Below, piece by piece: positions 25,938-36,534 of a stretch of DNA of 64,000 nucleotides. The stretch is from Leptodontidium sp. MPI-SDFR-AT-0119 (Eukaryota > Ascomycota > Leotiomycetes > Helotiales > Leptodontidiaceae). The stretch is taken from the NCBI GenBank assembly GCA_020726505.1, contig JAHLEZ010000023.1, positions 124,001-188,000 on the forward strand, given 5' to 3'. Positions within the stretch are counted from its first letter, which is position 1. Every line of letters starts with the position of its first letter. The notes under the pieces were generated by a model. It had not been told where the DNA came from, ran no database searches, and saw nothing but the letters and a program-made list of their open reading frames with translations. Position numbers and translations under genes: made by a program.

Positions 25938-27566
25938 ATGGCATCAAACTCTACCGAAACCATCACCCTCACTCCCCTAACCCCCTCTCACCCCGCGTCG
26001 GAATCAACACAGGAACTCTCCCCTCAAACTCCCAACCCCAACCAAGACCAGCCCTCAAATTTCGACCCGGCGGCCGATGCCATCATCGCCGAGTCGCGCC
26101 TCGCCGACGCGCAAGTCCCAGATGGCGGCTACGGCTGGGTCGTGATATTCGCCTGCTCGATCCTAACGTTCTGGTTCGTGGGCACGAGTTACTCATGGGG
26201 AGTCATCCAGGCTGCTCTCGTGGAGAGGAAGTTGAGTAGTCCGGCTAGTTTGAGCTTTGTGGGGAGTTTGGCACCGGCGTGTATTTCGTTCTTTGCCCTT
26301 GTTAATGTCAGGATTGTGAGGTGGGTTGGGGCGAGGTGGACGGCGATTGTGGGTGTGCTTGCCCTTGGGCTGGGAGGCGTGCTGAGTGCGTTCTCGACGG
26401 GGAGTGTGGGTGGATTATTCTTTACTGCGGGGGTGGTTATGGGGTTGGGGTGTAGGTGAGTTTCTGGATATTTTCTTGCTTTGAAGTTTTGCTTGATGAA
26501 GTTGACCAGGTGCTAATGGGAATTTAGTTTATGCTTTATGGTATGCGTTGACTATTTGCCCTCTAGAAAGTTGGTGGCTAGCCAGACTGATGATCATAGG
26601 TGGTATCTACTATCCCAGCACAATACTTCAACAAGAAACGCGGTATTGCGAATGGTATCGTCTATGCTGGAGGGGGACTAGGTGGAACGGTCATCTCCTT
26701 TGCAATGGACGGCCTCATCCATAAACTCGGCGTCGAGTGGTCTTTCCGAATCATTGGAATCGTGACTCTAGCTACCGGTCTCCCTGCAGCTTGGCTGATT
26801 AAAGAACGAGCCCCTATCAAAGCTACGAATTTCGTCGAATGGTAATCCAACATCACTCTCTTAAAGTATGAATGAAGCCTGTCAGACTGACGATAAGTGC
26901 AGGAGCCTTTTCAAGAACATCCGATTCACGACCCTCTTCTTTGCCGGTGCTATTGCAACTTTCCCACTCTTCGTCCCTCCCTTCTTCTTACCTCTCTACA
27001 GCTCCTCCCTGGGGCTTTCATCCTCAGCTGGAGCAGGTCTGGTAGCAGGATTCAACTTCTCATCAGCTGTTGGCCGTCTCGTCTGTGGCTTCCTGTCCGA
27101 TTACATCGGGCCTGTCAACACGCTTTTAATATCACTAATTCTCAGTGCGCTGAGCATGTTGGTGGTATGGCCAGTCTCAAACTCGCTCGGCCCACTGATC
27201 TTTTTCGTGATCGTTAATGGTGCTGCGAATGGAGGGTTCTTTAGTACCATCCCCACGGTTGTGGGGAGTGTTTTTGGGAGTCGAAGAGTGGGTGTTGCGA
27301 TGGGGATGATTGTCACTGGTTGGGCTGGAGGATATTTGATGGTAAGTCTCATCTCCACCTGCCTGACTGTGAACTGTGAGTTTACTCACATAAACTAGGG
27401 TGCTCCTATTGCTGGGTATATTTTGGCAGCGTATGGTGGCGAACATAGCACTTTGAATGCATACCATCCGGCTATATTCTATGCTGGATCGATGGCATTG
27501 GGTGCTGCGATATTGGTGGGTGCTGTGAAGATTATGCTCAACAAGAGCCCCTTCAAAAAGCTGTAA
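25938..27566 (+). CDS. MFS transporter, monocarboxylate-permease type
   Basis: Exons 25938-26455, 26528-26540, 26600-26841, 26903-27341 and 27399-27566 give 1380 nt (459 aa). The second exon is only 13 nt. After a hydrophilic tail of about 60 residues comes PDGGYGWVVIFACSI, the conserved entry to TM1 of the monocarboxylate-porter (MCT/SLC16-like) family. About 12 membrane segments follow, with the loop QYFNKKRGIANGIVYAGGG between TM4 and TM5 and CGFLSDYIGP in the second half. In fungi such permeases move monocarboxylates or other small organic acids across the plasma membrane; the substrate cannot be read from the sequence. The ATG at 25938 has a good context (CACAATGG). Neighbours suggest no pathway. 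Confidence 0.93.
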
Positions 27567-28210
27567 TGTCAATAGCATGTAACGGGCAGGGGAGTTCTTG
27601 AAGGTACATTCGGCATTGGATTTGTCTTGGGACGTCTAATGAAGATCGGAATGAGCAGTTGGAGAATTTCCAGAGTCAAGAATATGCAAAATGTAGATGT
27701 TGATTGCACTATGTTACCTAGAGCTCCCGCAATAAGTAACAACTTAGTCAATCGTGGTGAGACTCGATATACACGGTGCAAAGCTTTGGTTGCAGGTATG
27801 TATTTGTTCAAGTCTAAAGAGCTACTCTAAGGTATCGATGAGAGCTCTATATAAGAGACTCTCATCGTGGGCTAGTCCCGTATTGGCTAGCGTCGATTGC
27901 TCCTATTCATGTCCTGCAACCTCTGTTTTTGCCCGTCCTCCGTATTCACGTAATTCGCCGATTACGTGAATATCATTATTCACACAGTAGAGATTTTGAA
28001 TAAACTCCACTAGTTTGGCGAAGGAAGGAGTAGCCTGGGCTCTATTTGAAAAGGGGCTCGCTCGCTAAATCCAGGGGAAGCTAGCTTGGTGTTCGGTTCG
28101 CGTTGAGTGGGAGCTTGACGCGTCGCGCATGAAAGTGTCAAATCGGAATCTCAGGTTCTCTCCACTATTCCATTGCATCCCGAAGCTCTCGAAAAGGGTT
28201 AAATTCAACA
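27567..28210. other. Intergenic region with two inverted repeats
   Basis: Between the transporter and the 2EXR gene, both on the plus strand, no gene is visible. The region carries a 9-bp inverted repeat (27836-27844 / 27859-27867, CGATGAGAG) and a perfect 12-bp one (next entry). Confidence 0.6.
27943..27972. repeat. Perfect 12-bp inverted repeat with 6-nt spacer
   Basis: TATTCACGTAAT (27943-27954) and ATTACGTGAATA (27961-27972) are exact reverse complements around TCGCCG. Each arm contains a CACGTAAT/ATTACGTG core that resembles a bZIP/bHLH site. It lies about 240 bp upstream of the ATG at 28211. Confidence 0.85.
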
Positions 28211-30190
28211 ATGCCAATCCAATTCCACCATCTGCCACACGAAATCCAGCTCGATATCTTCGAACTGGCTGCGAACAGTGAACATGTACCCCGCGTTGTC
28301 GAAATCTTTTACAAAGAAGGAAAGCTGCACTCGAAGCAACGACCTCCTGCCCTACTACATGTCTACCAGCTACCACGAGATGTTGTTTTCAAGATATACA
28401 AACCATGGCTGCCCCAATTCGCTGGGACCCTCGGCCACAAGCCTTGGGAGACGATGGTGAAGAAGAAAGGTGCGGAGCGATTGCCAAACCTGCAGAACGT
28501 GTATATTGATATGGACTACGACATGCTATTGGCAAATAGCCATATATTCCATCCAGGAATGTTTAGAGAGATCGAGAGGCAGCTGCTGAGGAATATGGCG
28601 GTGGAGATGCAGGGCTGGGTCGACTTCGCGAGGATTGCGAAATGTGTGAGACAATGCGGTGGTCTAAAGAACTTGAACTTGCTCGAAGAGAAGAACGGCA
28701 AGGGACATACTTCCTTCAAATCTATGAGGATTGAAGCCGTGATTGACAGGCTGACAAAGAAATTAAGGAAGAACGAGCTGCCATATACAACACCAAGGAT
28801 TTTCTCTGAAACGATTGAGGGAGTAAGTCCCAAGAGATGGAGAATTGAAGGATGGCATCGGTATAAATGTCAACAAGGATACAAGACTCTTAGACAGTCT
28901 TTTCGTCTGGTCGAAAAATCTCTGGTGTCTGAACAACATGAACTTGACCTAGAGCTGGAGGAGCTGGTGGAGCTACAAGAAACTAGCGCCGATCAACAAA
29001 CACTTGGTGGATGTCCCCGCGAAACAGAAATATCAGCGACAGCAACAACCAAACGAAAGAGATATCGATTGGATGCGCCGCAGACTTCAGACGCGAGCTC
29101 GAGGAAATTGGCAAAGACGTCACATTCATCCGGACCAAGAAGGCACATTCCAAACACAGTTGCGGCTTCCCTCTCACCTTCCCCGCGTAGCGCCCAACAC
29201 CTCATAACCCCACCAAGGTCCTCTCCATTCCACCAGAAGCAACATACTCCAAGCCCAGAAACCAAATCGCGAGTTTCTGCAGAGAACAGATATCTGAATT
29301 CCTCATTGGACTACAGCTGTTTCGAAGACAACGCGCTTTCACCGAGCCCAGAGCCATCGTCAGAATCATCCGACCTTCCTTCGCACCCATTGCCATCAAC
29401 CCCCACCACAACAGTCCTCCCATACCACGATCCCTTTCACGAGTGGACAGAGCTAAACTGGGAACCTATATTACAACCTTCGAGCCCGCCAGGCCAATTC
29501 ATCCCCCCATCGATCGAGCAATTCATCGACATACCTCCCTCTCCAGTGCAGCTCACACACATCGATCCACGGAACGTCTGGGGTGCGCTGGAGGATGCTT
29601 CGTGGACAGTGAACGATACTGCAGATATGGATATCAGGGACATGGAAGACATTGATGAGGAGGAAGAACAACGTCTGTTGATATTGCAGTTACAAGCCGA
29701 GGCTGGCAATGAGGATGAGGATGAAGGAGATCCGGATACGTCGAAGACTAAGAGACAAGGACCCATGACTCCAGAATCGGATGCCCCAGGAAGTACTGGT
29801 GTTCCAGCACGAATCAGAGCAGAACGACAACTTATGGAGGAAGTAGAGCTCCTCGTGCAGTGGAAGAACTATCCCGACGAGAAAGATTGGACTTGGGAGG
29901 TGGAGAGCGAGTTCAGGAAAAGCGCACCAAATATTGTTCGAGCATGGCGGGCGAAGAAGAGCAAGGAGGCAACAGAAAATGAAGCTGTGCTTGAAGACGT
30001 GGTCGAGAAGATATTGTCAAAGAGGAAACAGAATGGAGTACCACATTATTTGGTGAAGTGGGAGGGATACGAGAAGATCGAGGATCGAACTTGGGAACCT
30101 TGCGATAGGTTGAAGGTTGATGTCCCAGAGATCGTGGAGGCTTATGAGAGTAAGGGAAAGGGTAAGAGAAGGACCAAGGCCAAGAAGTAA
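28211..30190 (+). CDS. 2EXR-domain protein with two C-terminal chromodomains
   Basis: An uninterrupted 659-aa frame. Residues about 4-75 look like a 2EXR domain, a fungal-expanded module of unknown function: FHHLPHEIQLDIFELA, then PRVVEI, then the PALLHVYQLPRDVVFKIYKP half that normally reads as the ESR-type second motif. A charged, Ser/Pro-rich disordered centre (about 240-530) follows. The C-terminus carries two chromodomain-like units: a degenerate one at about 535-584 (LLVQWKNYPDEKDWTWE) and a well-formed one at about 592-648 (VVEKILSKRKQNGVPHYLVK, then WEGY and TWEP). The end is a basic KGKRRTKAKK tail. Chromodomains bind methylated histone tails or RNA and also occur in Ty3/gypsy integrases. 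A nuclear, chromatin-linked role is inferred; no integrase or reverse transcriptase is present nearby. Confidence 0.82.
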   Translation: MPIQFHHLPHEIQLDIFELAANSEHVPRVVEIFYKEGKLHSKQRPPALLHVYQLPRDVVFKIYKPWLPQFAGTLGHKPWETMVKKKGAERLPNLQNVYIDMDYDMLLANSHIFHPGMFREIERQLLRNMAVEMQGWVDFARIAKCVRQCGGLKNLNLLEEKNGKGHTSFKSMRIEAVIDRLTKKLRKNELPYTTPRIFSETIEGVSPKRWRIEGWHRYKCQQGYKTLRQSFRLVEKSLVSEQHELDLELEELVELQETSADQQTLGGCPRETEISATATTKRKRYRLDAPQTSDASSRKLAKTSHSSGPRRHIPNTVAASLSPSPRSAQHLITPPRSSPFHQKQHTPSPETKSRVSAENRYLNSSLDYSCFEDNALSPSPEPSSESSDLPSHPLPSTPTTTVLPYHDPFHEWTELNWEPILQPSSPPGQFIPPSIEQFIDIPPSPVQLTHIDPRNVWGALEDASWTVNDTADMDIRDMEDIDEEEEQRLLILQLQAEAGNEDEDEGDPDTSKTKRQGPMTPESDAPGSTGVPARIRAERQLMEEVELLVQWKNYPDEKDWTWEVESEFRKSAPNIVRAWRAKKSKEATENEAVLEDVVEKILSKRKQNGVPHYLVKWEGYEKIEDRTWEPCDRLKVDVPEIVEAYESKGKGKRRTKAKK

Positions 30191-30375
30191 ATGATACCCC
30201 AAGCGATGTTTTGTACAGCTTTGCTCTTTTTGTTGTTTTAAATCTTTGTTGTTTCGCGTTACGCATCTGTATTCTATTCCATATCATGAATGCTTTGCAC
30301 CCATTGAGAGCTTCGAGTTTCTGTGGCCTTGGGGTTTTGGAATATTCCCCGTGTTCCCTTCTCCTTGAAATGCCA

Positions 30376-32452
30376 CTACCAAGCTTCATTTCTCCTTTCT
30401 AGGAATATCCTCCCCACATTTCTTGTCATCATCTTTATATCTCTGTCAAAGGCGAGAGTGGCTCCATTCTCTCTTTCCAAACATCTTGTAGCTGACCACT
30501 GCAAGCCGGATCCCACACGAAGAAAGCCATGAGCACCTCTTTTATATGTCGCCAACCAGACCACTAAATCACAAGAGTCAGTACAATCTCTCAAATCGTT
30601 TAGATCCTGGTTGTCACGTACGGCAAGTTTTGTCGACACGTCCACCAGGCTCAATACTCTCCCCATAAATCCCTCCGAATGATATCCCTCTCCGACTAGA
30701 AGCGATCGGAAGATACCAATGACGATACTGCCCCATTTGCGGCCTTCACCAGTCCAAATCTTCTCGAAGCGGTAGATGAAGATCTCCGTCTGTGGCCCTT
30801 CGTCGTACTCTGACACGACAGACGCATATACCAGTGTCACGAGGCACAGCGTTTCTTGTAAATGCCGCCGTCGACTTCGATTGAACTCTGTGTCGGGTAT
30901 GCAGATCGACTGATACAGAACTGCATCTACACGGTTCACAGCATCGGAAATCTCGAGGCGTTGTTCAACAGTTGTATCCGCTGACCGGACCACGGCTGTC
31001 ATGGTATGTAGTAGATCGAAGGTACACATGAGCTCCTGGCATAGATCGTATCCTGCCGGCAAGCTAGAGATGATTTTCACAGGTACACCTTCTGGGCTAC
31101 TGCGAAGCCGGTCTGGATATTCCCCCAATTCGAACCGCCTTCGGGACACTAGGTTACATGAGCCTGCGTAGTCGAACCTGATCGGTTAGCACAGCTCGTG
31201 GATCATGAGGTTGGACTGACCAGGATATTATGCTGTAGACTTGAGGGTCTTGGTCGCGGAGACATTCGATCCCTCCTCTAAGCTTGAGCATCACGGCTAA
31301 GCCGTCCACTGTACCGATCTGTCAGCTTCAAATTCCCACAACACTGAACACACTTCTGACAAGGGGTCCTGGTGGAGTGGGGGAAGCTCATGCATGTCTC
31401 GAGCGGACAATATCCAGAATCAGAATTGCTTACTGTGCGTGTTGAAATTCTGCGGGGTGCCGAATAAAAGCTAACATTGCTGTCAGGACATCACATCCCG
31501 AGTCAACAGTACATAACTGACCTCTAACCCCGCAAGCAGAGCTACCGAAGCCAGACTCTCGTTCGAAGAATCCATTTGCCATTGTGACAGCTTCTTGTTC
31601 ACCAGAGCCATGGCTATCCGTTGATGTTTGAGTCCATCTTCCGAAGTCAGAATGCCACGGGCAGCGGCTATATCGTTCGCTGCAGCAGCTAGGATAACAT
31701 GGAACCCTGGTGCCCCGAGAAGTCCCATGTTGAACACAAGCTTCTTAACAGGTTGAAAGTCGGCACGGTTATCCCCCACGAAGCTCAACGGAGCCAGTCC
31801 AAAGAAGACTTTGTGCACGGGGTTAGTAAACAACATCGAAGATTTTGGGCTTGGGACTTGAACTTGGGGTTGGGGTGGGCTTACAATGGTCCAATAGTTC
31901 CTGCTTGTCCGGACTCAGCCTTACGGGGAATGCAGCAAACGGATCAGGTCCCAGAGTCTTCTGAAGGACCATCCCCTGGTGCAAGGTCTTGGCAGATGCG
32001 TCAACATCACTTACCTCACAAGGCTGAGATGCTCGGATACCCTTGACAACAGTCGTGATGGCACTCTCTTGAGAGCTGATACTCGAACCTCGTTTGTGCG
32101 TCTTCCCAGAGTCACTCCCACTGCTCAGCAGCTGTGCTTGAGCTGCTTTCTGTCTCCTGAATCCTCTTGTTACATGGGCTCGAGCACGCTTTCGAGCACT
32201 CGCGTCACCATGTGGTATCCATTCGAAGCCTTGAGGCTCATGTAGAAACGACGCTTTCTTGCCAGTGGTGCCTGTGCCTTGAGAATGGCATGCTGCAAGG
32301 TCAAGTACAGGCCCTATCAGGTTCAGTCAGCTTGCCTTGCCTAGCACAATCAATCTCATTTCCACGACCTCGATCATCAATCGGCTTTACTGCTTCCAAG
32401 ACAAAAATTCAAACCACTCAAACATACCTTCGAGCGCAATTGTTTGCTCCAT
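30376..32452 (-). CDS. Fungal transcription-factor-like protein without zinc cluster
   Basis: Six exons (32452-32428, 32292-31885, 31808-31522, 31470-31434, 31308-31221, 31177-30376) total 1647 nt (548 aa). The order of motifs near the N-terminus (GTGTTGKKASFL, then ARKRARAHVTRGFRR) and the segments DPFAAFPVRLSPDKQELLDH, LAGLELLFGTPQNFNTH, MDGLAVMLKLRGGIECLRDQ and SWFDYAGSCNLVSRRRFELG are typical of a large Pezizomycotina family related to the Fungal_trans_2 / DUF3468 regulators. No Zn2Cys6 cluster precedes it; the first exon codes only eight residues. Whether it regulates transcription directly, through a partner, or not at all cannot be told. The 135-nt first and 125-nt fourth introns are long for this window, so those two joins are the least certain. 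It is convergent with the 2EXR gene, 185 bp away. Confidence 0.78.
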
Positions 32453-33483
32453 CTATTCGGCGCATCTGGGGTTCTGGGGCTGGCAAGTCGGGGTTCAGAT
32501 TCAACATTGTCCCGATTAGGTTCTTAATGAGAATAAGAGAGAGCAGTACGAGCAGCCTCTGACGGAATGAATGCGAGCGGTCTGAGGGGACCGTTGTCCC
32601 GTCTCTCACACGTGTGACGGCATTGCTGCAAACTTGCTTAGAAAGCGCATTCTCACTTGCCCATTTGGAGTCTTGTTATCGTAGCAGCTCGTGGACAAGT
32701 GGGGACGGTCAGCACTAGCTCGATGCGGAGTTACATGCGGGCTTCTTCGGCGACAAGACTTGGGTGCATATCCTTTCTTTCCTCTTCAACCGCACCCATC
32801 CCCCCATTGAATTCCCATCTCTTCACCGACGTGGTGGTTTTTGACTTGCTCTCCCATGGACCATGGATTGATTGACCGTGGAATTGAGAAAGAGATCAGC
32901 TTTGATTGACTTCCATTCGCAGCAAGCATAGCTAGCCATGACTTACTCGTTCCACAGATCCATCAAGCGCTAGACCTACCCCACTCTTCAGTCTCCTCGT
33001 ACCACAACACTATTGGCACGAGTAACACGAGTAACACCCTTTCCTTACTCTACCTGCATGCATGGAACTTTCTTTCTCTTCTCTGTTCCTGCGTCGCTTC
33101 CACTAAATTCCGCTTCTGGGCTCTAGTGAGCCTGAGCCTTAACCCCGGGTTGCAGGTTGCGAATCATTCGAGCGTCGTCGTTTCGTTTTTACGAGGATGA
33201 GATGGGATGGGATGGGATGGGATGGATCATCATCGTGCTGATTGCCGACGTACTTGTCCAGAATAATGCGCGGTCGTTCGTTTGAGCAGACCCCGTACAC
33301 GGTGAGTCGACCTTGGATGGGATTGTGATGCGGATATATAGGCTTTCCATTGCCGCATGTTGATGTATTTGTCAACTGCTGGTTTCTGGATTGATGATTT
33401 GGAGTTGGATTTTGCTGTTGATCACGCACTCATCTTGCGCTCTTGAATCTGTCAGTTCCGTAATCTGATATAAACGACACATA
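32453..33483. other. Divergent intergenic region, no gene recognised
   Basis: Holds the presumed promoters of the minus-strand TF-like gene and the plus-strand bZIP gene. A short run of GGGAT/GGATG repeats (about 33200-33228) is present. No other gene is visible. Confidence 0.5.
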
Positions 33484-34675
33484 ATGGAACACCAGTCCTT
33501 TATCTATACTTCACCACCTACCATGGACGCCCTGGATTTCGAATGGAACGTCTTCGAGGTACTTCACCCTCCCCCTTTCCCAACCCTCAAAGAAACCCCC
33601 TCTAAAAATTAAAAATAAAAGAGAGGAGAAAAAAAGACTAAATCATCAAGAACCAGCAGCAATTCCTCACCTGGCACAACCAACCCCCAACCTCACACTC
33701 CCTCACCCATACCCACATCTCACCCTCCGACTCAATCTCCAACACAAACACAAACACGAGCTTCCGCTCATACGCGAACTCCTCAACCTACCACACGGAA
33801 GCTGAATCGCAATCTTCTGCATCGTCTGTGGCGGGTGAGAAGAGTGAGGATTTGGATCTGGATCTGGATCTGGAGTTGGGGTTGGAGTTTGGTGAGGGGG
33901 GGTGTAAGAAAGCTCCTACGGTATGTGATGTGTTGACAAAATTTTCTCTTTTTTCCCTTTTGAGATTGGCTTGGTTTGGTTTGGCAGGGGTTGGTGTGGT
34001 GTACTCTTATGTCCGTTGATTTTTGGGGGTTGGTTTTTGTACTGGGGATGAAATGGGATGGGTGGGGAGGGTGGGGAGGGTAGTCGGTCCGTATTGTGTT
34101 TTTGGGGGTTGGTCTTTGTATCTTGTAGTATTCTGTCTTTTATGATTGGGGTATTCATATCTGGGAGGGGTGGAGTGCGAGTAGAATAGACGGGATAGAG
34201 AGGTGGAGTACGTGTGTGAGAATTTGCTGACGATTCTCAGAGACGACGCATCCAGAACCGAAAAGCACAGCGCGCTTTCAGACTGAGGCAGAAGATGCAC
34301 GTCGAGTCTCTGGAGGAGAGATTGAAGACTCTTGTGCGCGAGTATGAGGCCTTGCAACAGAGGTATACGTGCTTGAGTGTTGAGTATGAGAAGATTGTTA
34401 GGGGGAGGGGGAGTGGGAGTAGTGGTGACCGTATGAGCGAGAGTGTGGATGGGAGTGGGAGTTTGAAGAGTGAGTGGATAAATGAGGATGGTATTGTTGA
34501 TGAGGGATCGGAAGATTGCGAGGGCGAGAAAGACGATGATATGGTGACGGAAGTTGAAGATGAGAAAGAGAAGGCGATACGCGTGGATTGGAGAAATGGT
34601 GAGCAAGATATCGCCCAGTCGGGGAAGGGTTTATATCTGCATGATTTTCTGCTGGGTGATGCGTGGGCTAGCTGA
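33484..34675 (+). CDS. bZIP transcription factor, AP-1/Pap1-like basic region
   Basis: Exons 33484-33558, 33651-33920 and 34241-34675 give 780 nt (259 aa). The basic region starts at R116 (RRRIQNRKAQRAFRLRQ) and matches the N-x-x-A-Q-x-x-F-R signature (N121, A124, Q125, F128, R129) of the fungal Yap/Pap1-type bZIP class. A leucine-zipper heptad run (about 135-165) follows in the third exon. The second exon codes a Ser/Thr-rich stretch and a short acidic alternation of D and L. The C-terminus is acidic and ends in a segment DFLLGDAWAS that could be an activation motif. No cysteine-rich redox domain of the Yap1 type is present. The second intron is 320 nt, unusually long here, but both sides read in one frame. 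The target genes are unknown. Confidence 0.85.
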
Positions 34676-35721
34676 GAAGATTTGCGAATTGGATTCATCG
34701 TGGGTGATGGTGTCTAGTCTAGATGGATTGGATGGTGCTGGTGGAGTTTCGTTTTTTGTGCGAAGTATCTGGCCTCGCCTTTGCTTTTGACCGCTGGTTG
34801 TGGTTGCTGTTCTGTCTTTGCATCTGTTGTCCCTTTTCGTTTAAGCAGAGGAAGTGGTGGTAATTGTGATGCCTGGAGTCGTTCTTGTACAGCTGTATGT
34901 CTTCTCTTCTTTTCTCTTAAGTACCGGTAAATTAAAAATTCTCCCTTAGTATCAAAATCCGTACTGTACACAAGAATCCGTGTCTACCCGAAGTTCCGCA
35001 TTAAAGTTTCGTTTTCATTTTATTAAGTTTCGAGAAGGCTTGTTGTATTGAAAGTTTAATTTCAGGACTTGTAAACAAACCCATGCAAGTAACTTTTGGG
35101 TCCTTATGGAGCTTCGGTAGTTGCTGGATTTCCACCCCTTAGATCCCCTACCATGATTGATACATGCCCTTGCAATTTATGTTCATTTCCTACACTTCCT
35201 TGTTTGAGTTGTGCGAGTTCCTACAGAAGTCATGTGAGGGGTCTGATATGTGGGAGGGATGTCGATATGCCGTGATGGTCAGCCACATTTGAAGAGGGGA
35301 GGTTTTGTTGGATGTCGTATTTGGAGATTCGGTAATGTGACTTTTCAATACTTTCTACATTCATCATATGGCCAGATGTGATCAGTTTGATACCGTACGC
35401 TCACGTCAAACTTCTATTGTTCAGAACTAGTTGAGTCGCTCTTTCACAAACGCGAGAAATGATCCTGAGTAGGAGAGTGTTGATGCCAAACATCTTGTCA
35501 TTATTATATGGTGTTTTCCCTCATCGCACAGTACATACACACACGACACACGCACTCCGAACCATGCATGTATGCAACCGACCGACCAAGACCAACATAG
35601 GTTTACATCCCCCATCACATCGCATCACACAGACCACATCATTACATCTTTTTCGTCACCCATTCACCCATCACTCATCCCTCCCCCCCACTCCACGATA
35701 TTCAAAGACCAGAGAGGTTGT
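34676..35721. other. Intergenic stretch, no gene recognised
   Basis: Lies between the convergent bZIP and CFEM genes. It contains 3' regions, one isolated GTACTGTAC word (34961-34969), and no credible coding frame. Confidence 0.5.
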
Positions 35722-36366
35722 TTACAACGCAGCGAGGACAGCAACACCAGCAGCGAACAAGCTTCCGGCACCGAGAGCAACCTGTCCAGCGCCGTTGGTG
35801 ACCTGGATGGGAGCAGAGCTAGTAGTGACGGTAGCGTTGGACGATGGGACGGGAGCGGCCGAGCTGTAGGTGGCCTTGGTGGTGTACACGAGGCTGGATG
35901 TGGGAGCGGTTGTGGATGGAGCATAGGTTGAAACTGGTGCGGCGGAGCTGGAGACCGCGACGGCAGCGCTTGAAGCAGATGAGGCGGCGCTTGAGGCTGC
36001 GCTGGACGTGGCTGGTGCTGCGGAGGCAGAGGCGGAGACGGCGGCGCAGGCGGCTTGAGCGGCGGTCAAGACAGCTGGTTGATGAGTTAGTAAGTGTTTT
36101 CAATATTGTATAGTTGTGTTTGGAGGTGTTTCGAGGGAGGACATACCGATGGCTTGGTCACCGCAAGCAGCGAGGACGCAAGATGTGGCGGCGGCAGTGA
36201 TGGCAGCCTGGTTGGCCGTCTCGCATTGGCATGAGACATCAGTTGCACCACAGCTGGTTGATGAAGCCACGGCATCAGAGATACAAGTGGTGGCACAAGC
36301 TGGGATCTGAGCATTTGCCAGGCCAACGATGGCCATGAGGGCAACGGCAGTGAATGAGTATTGCAT
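35722..36366 (-). CDS. Secreted, GPI-anchored CFEM-domain protein
   Basis: Exons 36366-36147 and 36074-35722 give 573 nt (190 aa). A signal peptide (MQYSFTAVALMAIVGLANA) precedes a CFEM domain with eight cysteines in the expected order (C-x3-C, one C, then SC-QC, SC, AAC and AAC). An aspartate lies three residues before the fourth cysteine (GATDVSCQC), where heme-binding CFEM proteins carry the axial ligand. A long Ala/Ser-rich, presumably O-glycosylated stalk follows. The C-terminal TNGAGQVALGAGSLFAAGVA with a hydrophobic end is a GPI-attachment signal. CFEM proteins at the cell surface bind heme or siderophore-type ligands or act as effectors and adhesins; the role here is not determined. 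A TATA element lies upstream at 36528-36534. Confidence 0.92.
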
Positions 36367-36527
36367 ATTGACGGTTTTGGTGTATTTGTTGACTTGGTAA
36401 TTGCCGTAAACGAGTGTTGGCAAAATAAACAGTTGGACTGGACTGGAGTGATGATACAGCGAGTGATGAGATTGCTTGGAGGTAAGGAGAGAAGGAAAGA
36501 GGAGAAGAACGATGGAGGAACAAGTGG

Positions 36528-36534
36528 TTATATA
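36528..36534 (-). promoter_or_regulatory. TATA-like element of the CFEM gene
   Basis: TATATAA on the minus strand lies about 160 bp before the ATG at 36366. It is followed by a C/T-rich stretch (36523-36470 read on the minus strand), the usual layout of a TATA-driven, highly expressed fungal gene. Confidence 0.45.

Noticed and set aside
28211..30190. Chromodomain gene as the remnant of a Ty3/gypsy retrotransposon
   Set aside because: No reverse transcriptase, integrase core, protease or LTRs are visible on either side, and the N-terminus is 2EXR-like. Domestication remains possible but the gene is not a mobile element.
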